A DNA stretch of 37,014 nucleotides, from the NCBI GenBank assembly GCA_900088475.1, contig FLMG01002943.1, forward strand, positions 1 to 37,014, written 5' to 3'. Numbering within the stretch: the first letter of the stretch is position 1; every line of letters starts with the position of its first letter. The position numbers were made by a program, and so were the translations under genes. The notes under the pieces were generated by a model that worked only from the letters and a program-made list of their open reading frames with translations, searched no databases and was not told where the DNA came from. This document shows positions 1-10,219 of the stretch, piece by piece. This DNA comes from Hyphochytrium catenoides. Lineage: Eukaryota > Sar > Hyphochytriomycetes > Hyphochytriales > Hyphochytriaceae.

Positions 1-531
1 TGGATCCTCTCTCTCTCTCTCTCTTTTTCTCTCTCTCTCTCTCTTCTCCAATCGCCTCTCCTCCTATCATCATCTCCCTACTCTTCTTCTCTCGTCCCTC
101 CTTTCCCCACACCAAGAACCAGCTTTGTTTCGTCTCCAAATCGCTCCCTGCTCTTCTCTTTCTCCCTCCCTTCTCTCTTCCCTTCTTTCTCTTGCCTCTC
201 TGGTACTAGCGTTGCCTGAATTCAAATAACGAGCCCACCATCGCCGTTCTCCGCCGCAGAGGAGAAGGGAAGACGGCGCGGCGATCGAAGAAGATTCAGA
301 GACAGCCTCGTCTCTGACAATAGCTTGGCGCCCCTGCGGTACGAAGATTGGCGACTGACTGGGGGAAAAGACTCAGGAGAGAAGAGAAGACAGAAGAGAG
401 AGAGAGAGGAAACCCTAAAAGAGAAATCTCCGTTTATCAATCGCTTGCCGTGCGGTCCGTGGCTTACCTTCAGTTGAAACTTCTCTCCCAGAGATTCGAG
501 GGTCGAGGGCAATAGACTTCTGCAAGTAAAC
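1..531. other. CT-rich upstream region of the lamin gene
   Basis: The first 220 bases are almost pure pyrimidine on the + strand with (CT)n runs at 9-44. The remainder contains no open frame that I can link to a neighbouring gene. It probably includes the promoter and 5' untranslated region of the lamin gene that starts at 532, but I see no clear core promoter element. Confidence 0.5.
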
Positions 532-1060
532 ATGGAAGTCACGAGAAAGTCTGTCACGTCAAGGTAATGAGACTTTGGGAGCTCCTCTCTCTCTTTCTTT
601 ACTAGTCTTTTCCTCTTCTTTTCTCTCTTTCTCTCTTGTCTCCCTTTTCTCTCTCTCTTCGCTCCCTCTCTCTCTTTTCTCTTCTCTTTGTCTCTCTTTT
701 CTCTCTCTCACTCCGCCCTCTCTTTCCCTTTTCTCTCTTTTCTCCCCTCTCTTTACTTTCCTCTCTCTCTTAGAGTTACACTTCTCTCTCCCTGCCCTCG
801 ATAAGATCCGTTTCGGTAGGCCAGTATGCTTGCACCCCTTCTTCTGAGGTCCAATGGACGCTCTTTCTCTTGCGTTTCATAGCGCTTCTCTCTCTACTTT
901 TTCTCAACTTGGGGACTTCTTTCTCTCGCTTTTCTAGTGGCAGGATGAGCACGGAGGTGATGTCTCCGGTGAAGACTCGCCGAGTGGAGGAGAAGTCGGA
1001 ACTCCAGGTGCGAACACCGAAGTTTTTCGCCTTTCCGTTGAACATCCAGACTGTGTCTTT

Positions 1061-1102
<42 letters not shown>

Positions 1103-1237
1103 GTGGAGCTTCTTCATTGTGTGCCTTACTACGCTGTCACTCGCTTTTCTCTCTCTCTCGTTCCACCTTTATCTCTTATTGCCTTGTACTTAGAAGGCCA
1201 TAACATCACTGGCAGTACCTCATTACCTCTCTTTCTT

Positions 1238-1272
<35 letters not shown>

Positions 1273-1482
1273 TTCTCATGCTATCGGCATCGTTTCCTTT
1301 CTCCCAAGTTCCTCAACAACCGTCTGGAAGCATATGTTCTCCGTGTGAAGGAGATGGATGACGCTCGCTCCCACCTGGACCATGAGCTGAAGACAATCTC
1401 AACCCGTTATCAGAAGGAGATGGATGCTCTGAGAGAGAGACTCTCCAGAGATGTAGACACCCTACGAAGGTCGATTAATCTC

Positions 1483-1514
<32 letters not shown>

Positions 1515-4348
1515 TTTTTTTGTAGGCTTTTTGGCCTCAACGGTTTTGTCTTCAACCTCCTAACTCTAAAGCCCTCGCTCTTCGTTTTTCTCTCTCTCTC
1601 TCTCTCTCTCTCTCGTTTTTAAGCATTTTGGTCTCAACTGTTTTGTCTTCAACCTCCTAACTCTGAAGTCCTCGCTCTTCTTTTCTCTCTCCTCTCTCTC
1701 TCTCTCCGTGCGACAGTGAGCTGGAGTATGAGATCGACCAGAAGACGGTGCATCAAGTGAAGGCAGAGGACCTGACCCTGCAAGTCGAGAAGATGACCGC
1801 TCAGGTTAGAATAACGTCTAAGCTGAACCTAGAAGAAGAAGAAGAGAGAGAGAGAGAGATGGACCGGGACGAGAAGGAAAGCTGTGCCTTTAAGAGAGAG
1901 ATGACAGGAGAGCCTCCAGAACTCAGTTGCTCTAGGAGTAGTAATCTCATCACGCTCTAATTCTCCACAACCTCTTCTCTCTTTTTTTGCCGTCTTTGTA
2001 GCTCGAGGAGCTGAAGGGCGCGCGAGAGCAGGCCGAACAGCTGGAGAGCCAGCTGAGAAAGGAAAGAGAGGCTCTGAGAGAGGCTCAGGGAGAAGTTGAA
2101 CGCATTTCTCCTGAGAATAAGACCCTAAAGAGAAGAATTGCTCTTATTGAGAACGAGAACTCCAAGCTTCAGGACACGTGAGTCTCTCTCTCTCTTTCTC
2201 TCTCTCGCTTCAAAGGTCCCTCAGGGACCTCCTGCCTTCATTATTTCCGATGCAGTTCCTCTCTCTCTCGGGACCCTTCCTTGTGCATCGGAAGCCCTGA
2301 CAACTCATGTTGAAGGCTAAAAAACCTGGAAGAGAAGAGCTCTGAGCTACTGAAGGAAAACGCTGACCTGACGGCCACCAGAGACAAGCAACTTGGCGAG
2401 CTCACCAAGCAGGCGAATCAAAAAATGGTCCAGGCCAGGGAGCAATGGAAAAAGGAAGCGGAAGAGAGAATCTCTCAGGTGGGCTAAAGTACATTTAAAG
2501 AGAGGCAGGATATCTTCCTTGTCTCTATCTTCGTCTCTCTTTCCTTCGCATCTTTCTTTGTCATGACTGTGTCCGTCGTCTTCTTTCAAGTGTGCAACGT
2601 AGGCTTCTCACTGGGTCTTTCGTCCCCATGCTTGCCTGCTTTGCCCTCGTGCTATCCCTTTGTCTTTCATTCTCTATGTGTGAGATCTTCATCGCAGAAG
2701 TGTCTCTCTCCATTGTGGCGAATACCTTTCGTGTCTACTGACCAGTGCGTGTGTCTGTCTCTTTTCTCTTTCTTGTCACGCTCATTGCAGGTGGAGCAAG
2801 AGATCAAGTCACACTATGAGAAGACGATCAATAACATGGAAACCAGAGAGAAAGGAACCTCCAACGAGCTCAAGGGCGCCAGAGCGGAGATTGAGAGCCT
2901 CAACAGGCAGATTGAGACCCTACTCAAGACCAAGGATGTCAGTTATCTCTCTCTTTCTCTTACTCGCTCGCGTGCTCGCTCTCCTTGGACTCTCTCTTTG
3001 CTTTTGCGACGTTCTTCTCACGGCTCCTACCAAACAGGAGCTGGAGTTCAAGATTAAGCAGACTGAGGACGTTGGAAGAGAAGAAGCCAAGCGGTACAAG
3101 GACGAGATCAGGAGATTGGAGAAAGAAGTTTCCGCTCTTAGAGACTCTCAGGCAGAGTCAGAGAAACAGTTCAACGACCTCATGGATGTCAAGATCGGGC
3201 TCGACAATGGTATCCTGATCCTCTCTTCCTCCCGTCAAGCTAGCGCTCTCTCTCTCTCTCTCTCTCTTGACTCTCATCAGCGCATTTCTTCCTGCACTCT
3301 CTTATTCCTCCCCTTTTCATTTTCCTGTCTTTTCTAGCCCTCAATCTCCTTTATGCTGACACTGTCTCGTGCTATAGAAATCCGCCACTTTAAGGCAATT
3401 CTTGATATGGAGGAAGACAGAGTGGGCGTCTTCTCTCCTGAGAGAAAGAAGAGAAAGAAGTCTATAAAGACCCCAAAGAGCTCCGCCAAGAAGGCTCGCG
3501 TCGTTGCTGAGCCAGCTGTTCCTGACGTGGTCGTCCAGATGATTGATACAGAAAATGAGTGTGTGGTCATCAAGAATAACTCATCTGAGGCAAAGGATCT
3601 TTCTCACTGGACTCTCTCTAACAAAGCTGGAACCCAGGTCCGACCTATAGCGTCTGCTGCGCTCTCTTTCTTTCTTTTTCTCTTCTCTCTCTCTCTCTCT
3701 CTCTCTTTCCCCCTCGCCCCCCCCCTTAATTTTCAAGTCTGTTCCTGCGCTCTAACGTTACCTACTCTTTCTCTTGGCGACCCTGGAACTCTCGTAAAGA
3801 AGTCCTCTCCTCACTTTTCTCTCTTTCTCTCACTTTCCTCTCTCTTCTCTGTTCCCAAAATCCTACAGAAGTTTGAGTTCCCTGAGGGCTTCTCGATACC
3901 CGCGGATTCGAGCGTGCGCATCTGGAATGGAAAGAAGAACAAGTCAAAGCATTCTCCCCCTGAGAACATCTACTGGAGCTCTAAGTTTGTATGGAATGCA
4001 GATGGAGAGGCTGCACTGCTTCTCTCTCCTTCCGGAGACCTGGCCGCCTCCTCGGCTGGAGGCGAAGTGGCTGGAGGTGCTGAGACCGGCCCCTCTCAGG
4101 AATACGAGGAGGTGGAGGAGGAATATGAGGAAGAAGAGTACTACGAGGAAGAATACGAAGACGATCAGGCCGGAAAGGTAACTTCGTTGACTTGGCTTTG
4201 AAGTCCTTTTTGACGTCCATCTACCTGCCAAACATCCTTCTCTCCTGCATCCATCTGCCTCTTTCCCTCTCTTAATCTCTCGTCCTTTATCTAAAGACGT
4301 TGTCCTCTTGTGCAGGGAGATCAGGAGCAGAAGTGCACTATTATGTAA
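532..4348 (+). CDS. Lamin (nuclear intermediate filament protein), 11 exons
   Basis: Structural protein of the nuclear lamina. Exons: 532-563, 938-1007, 1309-1469, 1717-1804, 2002-2177, 2316-2478, 2791-2937, 3038-3209, 3378-3637, 3869-4177, 4316-4348; phases agree at every junction and give 536 residues. Seen: a head with Ser20-Pro21 just before the rod, matching the mitotic CDK site of animal lamins; the rod-start motif LQFLNNRLEAYVLRVKEMD (33-51); heptad coiled coil to about 352; the rod-end motif LMDVKIGLDNEIRHFKAILD (327-346); a second Ser-Pro at 356; a basic NLS (359-377, RKKRKK and KKAR); a lamin-tail Ig-like domain (about 386-480) keeping the HSPP motif; an acidic Glu/Tyr stretch; and the C-terminal CaaX box CTIM, predicted farnesylated. 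The rod, about 320 residues, is shorter than the roughly 353 of animal lamins. The acceptor of exon 2 could also be at 944, six bases later. Family assignment is secure; exon edges are by hand. Confidence 0.93.
1533..1680 (+). repeat. Imperfect tandem duplication inside lamin intron 3
   Basis: Positions 1533-1583 and 1630-1680 are near-identical 51-base segments, 97 bases apart, with about four differences. Each copy is followed by a (CT)n run, so the unit is unique sequence plus dinucleotide tract. It lies wholly within the intron 1470-1716. Confidence 0.85.
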
Positions 4349-4626
4349 TGCAGATAATCTCATAGACACATTTCCGCCATTGCGCGTCCCAGTTTACTTC
4401 ACGGCGTCTTTTGCACTCTCTCTCTCCCCCTCTCTCTCTCTCACGGTCTCTTTCCATCTCTCGCTTTCTTGCTATTAGTAACTGTCCTTGATGTAAAATG
4501 CCATTGTGAGGGGTCGAAAGCGTGAAAGCTGAACGAGCATGCATTGGGACCTGTAAGGCGCCTTCATTTTTATTAGGTTCGATAAGCATTAGCTCAGCTG
4601 AACACCGTCGCATTATAAGCCTTCCT
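4349..4626. other. Convergent intergenic spacer, lamin / uL1
   Basis: Between two stop codons facing each other. It contains one CT-rich stretch at about 4415-4470 and no supported gene; it must hold both 3' untranslated regions. Confidence 0.6.
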
Positions 4627-7463
4627 TTATGTCGCTCGCCCGGCTGCCTCGACCCGTTGTTCCTTGAGCTTCTTCTTCTCCGCCTTCTTTCTTCTGATCT
4701 CCTGTAGTATCGCCTGTGCCTGCATCTCTTCCTCGACCATCTCTTGCTGCATCTGCAGCAATGCATCCTCCCAAGGCACGAGAGCCTTACCCATCATAAA
4801 CCGGCCGCTTTGCGGGTTGATCTGTGCAGTTTCAACCAGATAAGCCTTGCCCATCGTAGTTGACAGGTGTGCTTTCTGTTGAACAAAGAGGTCATTAGAA
4901 TCAACGGACAAGACGGCACTGCAGAGCTAGGAAAGTATGCAGAAGAGCGGAGAGTTGTGTCCAAGACACCTCGACAGGCTGCTGTGATGAATTTGAGGAG
5001 TAAAGAGAGCAGCCACCGTTGGGAACTAACCTTAATGAATGTGCCTTTAGCTCCCTCAGGCTTGGCTTGGGCAATAGCCATCTGAAGGATGCAGAAATAA
5101 GAAGATGCAGATGACCATGAGCGGGAAGCAGCTGAAGGTGTGTGGACAATGGTGGAAGAAGGTAAGCACAAGGGGTGGGGACAAAAGGGACAGCTCACGC
5201 TGACTGCTGACAATGCAAGTCCTAGATTTCACCCCCAAAGATACAAAGAGAAAGAGCAGACTCCTCTAGACAAATATTTCCGGCGTACAACACAGCTTGC
5301 TGACCCTGTTTTACCATGAAAGTCCTGATGTTCTCCAGAATCTTGTCCTCGTCCAGGTTTATCTATAAAGGAGAAGAAGAGAGAAGTCAGTGGAGATTCC
5401 TGCAGAGACTGTCAGAACTTCCTAGTCTCTTTCTGTAGCAAAGGGAGCCTTGTGAGCTACCGCTTCTAAATAAATGGCTTGGATCAACAAGGAAAAAGGA
5501 CAGCTTCATAAGAAGTTATCATTTACTAACCTTCCCGAGTCCAGCATGTAGGAGACCGTTCCTCTCGACTCTGAACTCGACCTGCCCTCCCTGTGCAGCC
5601 TAGTCGTGAAATGAAGAGAGTTAACAAGGTTGAAGAAGGGTGGCAAATGAACCGATCAGTGTACATTGACGCAACTAGCAGTAAAGTGGAGCTAGGCACG
5701 CAAAGAACAGAGGAGTAGATGGTGCGCTTTTTACAAAAGCAGGTTCCTTCAGACAAGTGAAAGACAAGATAAGCTTGTGACAAGTAGATTGACATCACGT
5801 GGAAGAGGACTCTCTTTGTCAGCAAGAAATCACTGATCCGGTTAAGAAGGGATGGTTACCTGAACAGCAGCTGCTACGTCTGTCGTCACAGTGCCGAGCT
5901 TTGGATTTGGCATTAACCCTCGCGGGCCCAGAATCTATAAGAGAGAGAAAGTAAGCAATCCGTAGCACGACCAAACGGCATGCATGAACCAATGGACAGA
6001 ACCAGGAGCAAAAGTGCTCGACGAAGCTAGAATAGAAGGCGAACTCTGGGCATAGAGAGGAAGGTAAGCAGCAAAAGCTAAGTCGAGATGAACATAGACA
6101 AAAAGAGAGACAAAAGCAGCGAGAGATCCCGGCAAGCCCCATCTTACTTTGCCTATTCTTCCCACGAGCGGCATCATGTCAGGAGTCGCGATACAGCGCT
6201 CGAAGCCGAGCTCTCCCTCTTGGATACTTTTCACAAGATCCTCTGCGCCGACAATGATGGCTCCAGCTGCCTTGGCTTCCTCTAAAATCACAGTGAAATA
6301 GAAAGAAGAAAAGAGAGGAGAAAAAAGGAGGAGTGAGAGGGCGGTAAGATACCATCCAACTGGAGCGCATTAACCCCGGCGCAATGCCAACGATCCCATC
6401 TGTAGCTTCTGCACTGTTGTTCACCCTTTGGGAGTCTTCCAATCTAGCGCCGTCTCTCTTGCTTCCTGATTATCTCTTTAGTCTTTCTTCCCAAGAATAA
6501 GCCCCACTTTGTCGTGGTCGTCTCATCGCCTCCTCGTCTTCCCTTTCTCATTTCATCGTTTGTCCGTTTTAGATACTTTGGACAGCCCTCTTTTCTCTCA
6601 TTTTGTTTTTCAGTGTGTCTCGGCATACTTACCAGCCTTAGCTCCACGAGCAAACACTGCGACTTTAATTGTCTTCCCTGTTCCATGAGGGAGCTGATAG
6701 GTTGTTAGAGAAGCAATAAGAAGAGAGAGAGAGAAGACACACTGGGCCTTGGTAGAAGGCAAGAATAGAGTTTGCGAGACATATTGACTGAAACTGGGAT
6801 TAGAATGAGAAAGTAGAGAACAGCAAACAAGGATAGCGTCAGGTCAGCTCAGACAAAAGGGTGAAGGCGCCTACCGTGACAACGCCTCTAACGCCCTGGT
6901 TGGGCTTTCTAGGATCCACTCCGAGCTTCACTACTATATCCACCGACTAATAACAGCCAAAGAGCGAGAGATAAAGCACTGATCAGTTCCAAGTCATTCA
7001 TTGAGATCAAGTCTACAAAAGAGAAGCGATTGGAGATGCAACGTGCTACATGGAAAAGTGGAAGGCCTAGTCTTAACTCACCTCAACGAATTTTCTATTT
7101 CTCTTCACACTATCAAGTTTTAGTCGGCGAACTGCTTCATTTACAGAAAAGACTTCCTGCAGAGGTTTGCTATCAGGCTCTGGCTGGCGTGAATGGAGAG
7201 GATCGGGGCAATCTCTCTTCGTCCTATATCCACCCACCCATACTCAGTGCGTAACTACTTCAGCTACTGACCTTCACTCTGTCCGCATTCGGATCATTAA
7301 AAGTAAGCTGTGCATGGTGAAATCCTCGTCTGTAGATTCGAGAAGACAAGTCAAATCAGTAACGCTTTAAGAGCCAGAGTCCTAAGATATAGGCCAGGGT
7401 GATGGACTACTACCTGGCCAGCAAGTGCCTGGGATTGTATAACAAGTGCCTTCCCCGATGCAT
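4627..7463 (-). CDS. Mitochondrial ribosomal protein uL1, 11 exons
   Basis: Component of the large mitoribosomal subunit (L1 stalk). Exons in coding order: 7414-7463, 7272-7329, 7082-7183, 6875-6946, 6633-6693, 6148-6281, 5860-5934, 5531-5599, 5315-5362, 5031-5081, 4627-4875; all phases agree, 322 residues. Residues 1-26 are rich in Arg and His and lack acidic residues ([19 protein letters not shown]), typical of a mitochondrial presequence. Diagnostic L1 motifs follow: [31 protein letters not shown], then [17 protein letters not shown] (160-176), [19 protein letters not shown] and the STTMG motif. The motifs look alphaproteobacterial and much less diverged than animal MRPL1, which supports a mitochondrial rather than plastid origin. 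The last 50 or so residues are an added charged helix rich in Glu, Lys and Arg. Introns lack the (CT)n runs of the other genes. Start chosen because it supplies the presequence and is in phase. Confidence 0.93.
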
Positions 7464-8471
7464 GGCTCTTGAAACACTGTTAATGTCCCCTGTACGGTCC
7501 TAGGCCCGCAATGTGCCACCCTCTGCCCCCAAGCGGACGAAAAAGCCGATAAGCTCCGGATATAGAGAGCTCTGGACGCAGATTTCTCTTAATCTCTTCA
7601 ATTCAGAGATTGATTGATTGGTTTAGTGGGGAGGACGGGAGGACAACACAGAGCTTAAAGCACCGCGCTTAATATTAACACCGTTTCAACCCTTTGACTA
7701 CCAAGAAGCAGGAGAAGAACCTTAAAGCACCATTGGGCATGAGATAATCGTAAATTGGTGATAGTAACTCTAAAATAGACGCATAAGTGCCGATATTGAA
7801 AAACGTATACTCTAAAACTTGGTCTGAACCGTTGCAAAATGGATTGATTAATGTCTGTCTCTCTTTTACCTATGACACTAAAGCTTCATTTCTTCTAATG
7901 TTTTCGCATTATTTACATTGTGACCAAACGTGAAGCGACATATTATTTCTTGAAGATAATGGGGGAATGAAGGGTGTTATTATTCCGAAGACTTAGGTAA
8001 ATCCTTGGCCATATTATAAATCCAGAATAATTATATTCGTCATAGCCTGCCACGTAGAGTCTGCATTCTGAAACTCTCTTGAAGTCTTCAAGCGGAGGCT
8101 TCAACATCGCGAGGCAGATGCTTCCTCAGAAGAGACATCATCACCGATGATGATCTCTGTCGCTGCTTTAAAAAAGACGATGAGGAGGAGATCGAGGTTG
8201 GACAAATTGAGGTCTTGCTACCATTGACGCAAAGAAGTATCAACTCCATCTATAGACGAGAACTGTTTCTGGATCTTTCGAGTAGGAGATTGTTGAAGCA
8301 CTCGTTGGAGTGTTTGAGTGAAGTTAGACGTTCTGGTTGCATTTCTTAGGCCGATGCGAAGCATATGCAATCAGCAACTGGGCTGCTGCTAGACCTGGAT
8401 GGACGACCATTGGTGGGTAACTCCTTTGAAGCTCTGATTTGTCTACTCAGTCTTTTTAACATCGCTATGTA
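7464..8471. other. Divergent intergenic region with one unassigned open stretch
   Basis: Lies between the start of uL1 (- strand) and the start of the PH-domain gene (+ strand), so it probably holds both promoters. A + strand frame at about 8096-8349 is open for some 80 codons (DDEEEIEVGQIEVLLP is part of it) and might be an upstream exon, but it has no convincing start or matching splice sites and I do not call it a gene. The interval 7600-8060 is AT-richer and shows nothing recognisable. Confidence 0.4.
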
Positions 8472-8474
8472 ATG
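8467..8474 (+). promoter_or_regulatory. Start-stop mini-uORF overlapping the PH gene start
   Basis: The sequence ATGTAATG places an ATG-TAA start-stop element at 8467-8472 overlapping the ATG at 8472 by one base. Such minimal upstream ORFs can stall ribosomes or permit reinitiation. Its presence in the transcript is inference only. Confidence 0.3.
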
Positions 8475-9495
8475 CGCGCCAGTCCTGACGTCTCTCCTGT
8501 TGCCAACGCTTTTGCACCGAGGCGGGCTGAAGCTGACAAGACTCTAAAAGAGAATCTATGGAGTCAAGTAAAGTCGGGATATCTGATCCGCCACTATGAG
8601 AGCAATCAGGCGGTGAGCGAACCCTTCTGTAGACCTAAGCTTGCTGAGGGTTGCCACTCTGCTGTGGGGATCTTCTCTTCTTGTCTCACAATTTCCCTCC
8701 TACTGTCGTCTCGCTGCAAGAAGTATATGGCTTCATTCTGTGAGTTTTTCCTACACGACACGAAACAAAACAGGTTCTGTGCTGACTTCCGGGACACAAT
8801 CTGCCCGTATTCAATACGTAGGAGCCTTTGTACTTTATGCTGAAGAATGGCAATCTGGAATACTTTACAAAGAAAGGCGGCAAATGGCTGGGAGAGCTAC
8901 AGCTTTCTGGAGCTCAGACAGAGATAGAGTTAGTCTCTGACGGCCAACGTTGCCCCTATCTTTTCAAGGTTCAAGTGTCCCGCAGACAGAAGGAGTTCCT
9001 CACAGGAGGAAAGGTCAAGGTCACTAAGGGCCCCGAAGATACCAAGGTAAGGAAGATCACACTCGGTGGCCTCACAAGTTCGCGTCTCTCTTCGTCTTGG
9101 ACTACCTATGTTCTTTGTCTCGTCCACCTTGTACTCTTTTGGCTTTATCCTTGACCTCATAATCTCCTCAGGTTTTCACGCTTAGTGCGCCATCAAGAAG
9201 AGCATTGAGCAGCTGGAAGGCTGCCTTCGAGAACTGGCAGAAGCGTTGTTGGCACGAAGCTTTCCCTTCCAGAATGAGGAACAGATCCCCACAGGAGCTG
9301 GCGGAGGCAGCATCAGAAGAGGAAGAGCTCCAAATCCTGGAGAGCTTCATCAAGGCCAACCGCTCAATAAAAAGGGCTCAGACGGCAGAGAAAGAACGCA
9401 GATCTGGGGCTTACCGACCCTACGCGCACCTTATATCTCCATCTCCTGCCATGGTTATGACTATAGAGAAGGCGGTACAGCCCCACACAGCTTAG
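8472..9495 (+). CDS. PH-domain protein, 3 exons
   Basis: Exons 8472-8612, 8822-9046 and 9172-9495, phase 0 at both junctions, 229 residues. From about residue 33 the protein has the pattern of a pleckstrin homology fold: VKSGYLIRHY for strand 1, PLYFMLKNGNLEYFTKKGG for strands 2-3, then WLGELQLSGA, a strand-rich middle (CPYLFKVQVSR), VFTLSAPSRRALSSWKAAF and the closing helix with its conserved Trp. PH domains bind phosphoinositides or proteins at membranes. The last 90 residues are charged and helical (ELAEAASEEEELQILESF) and then become Pro-rich; I do not recognise them. The ATG at 8472 is the first in frame after an upstream stop, but an additional 5' exon cannot be excluded. Specific function unknown. 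Confidence 0.75.
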
Positions 9496-9834
9496 CTGCA
9501 AGTGTCTGTAGCCTACAGCTAGGCAGCACAAAGTGGTGATTAGTCTCCTTCAGAGACGCGTAGTATCATTATTCATTGTTGTCTTTGAGGCTCCACCCGC
9601 TTCGATTATCTGTTTGGTTGAGAAAGAGGCAAGAGATGCCGCATTTCCTGGTCCATAGCACTATATTTAAGCACCAAAACTACTACATGTGGATGTCAGA
9701 CGCCTTCTTTCGATAGTCGACCTATCAAAGGGAACTGTCATTCGTGCTTCAATGATGGGAACCATCAACCTTCGTTTCCTCATGATGCTTGTGGTGTCCT
9801 AAATGCACCTGAGCTTAGAGTAGCTTTCGATTAG
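9496..9834. other. Intergenic spacer without supported gene
   Basis: Between the 3' ends of two convergent genes. I see no open frame, simple repeat or RNA gene that I can support. Confidence 0.5.
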
Positions 9835-10028
9835 TTACAGCTTTAAGATGTACTCACTGTGATGTGCCCAGTACTCAATCCCGTATCCCACTGCAGCGAG
9901 CAAAGCGCAGGCATGTACAACTGGAACAAAGCTGCCATACCAATGTTAGAACCCTCCACACATCGTTGCCCGAAGATGATGTATGCTTACCTCCCTGTTC
10001 TGATGTATCTCTCCGCATAAGGCCGCAT
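9835..10028 (-). CDS. Small one-helix protein resembling F1Fo ATP synthase subunit f
   Basis: Two exons, 9991-10028 (or longer at its 5' side) and 9835-9931, join in phase 2 through a consensus donor (AG/GTAAGC) and an acceptor preceded by a CTAAC branch-like site. The 44-residue product starts MRPYAERYIRTGSFVPVVHA, continues with a transmembrane helix (CALLAAVGYGIEYWAHH) and ends HSEYILKL. The order Tyr-rich Y..RY.R.G, small polar residues, Pro, His, hydrophobic helix, then GY.I.Y..H is the pattern I know from mitochondrial ATP synthase subunit f (yeast Atp17). The true N-terminus may lie upstream: a short exon-like ATG with a good donor sits at 10145-10153, but its phase does not match. Not listed as a gene by length alone; splice-phase agreement is the main support. 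Confidence 0.5.
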
Positions 10029-10219
10029 CACCCTCCTCAGCGTGGAATCTTGGTTTACGCGGCGGCCTAAGAACTAAGTAATAACCTTTGTCACACACCA
10101 GTGGACTTCTTTACCTAAGCAATAAGAGACCCTGCACTTCTTACCTCATCCATGTTTCTTTACTTCTTCCCTGTCGGCGACCGGCTGATGAATCCTAGTA
10201 TAGTTTAAAGTCGCAATGA

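Noticed and set aside
575-847. Long Ser-Leu-rich open frames on the + strand, and Arg-Glu-rich frames opposite
   Set aside because: They are translations of (CT)n/(GA)n repeats in an intron and lack coding character; the same applies at 1103-1348, 22397-22684, 23367-23956, 25139-25556, 28001-28624 and 35595-35864.
3944-4369. Minus-strand frame of 141 codons over the lamin 3' end
   Set aside because: It is the shadow of the Glu-rich lamin tail exon and has no independent support.
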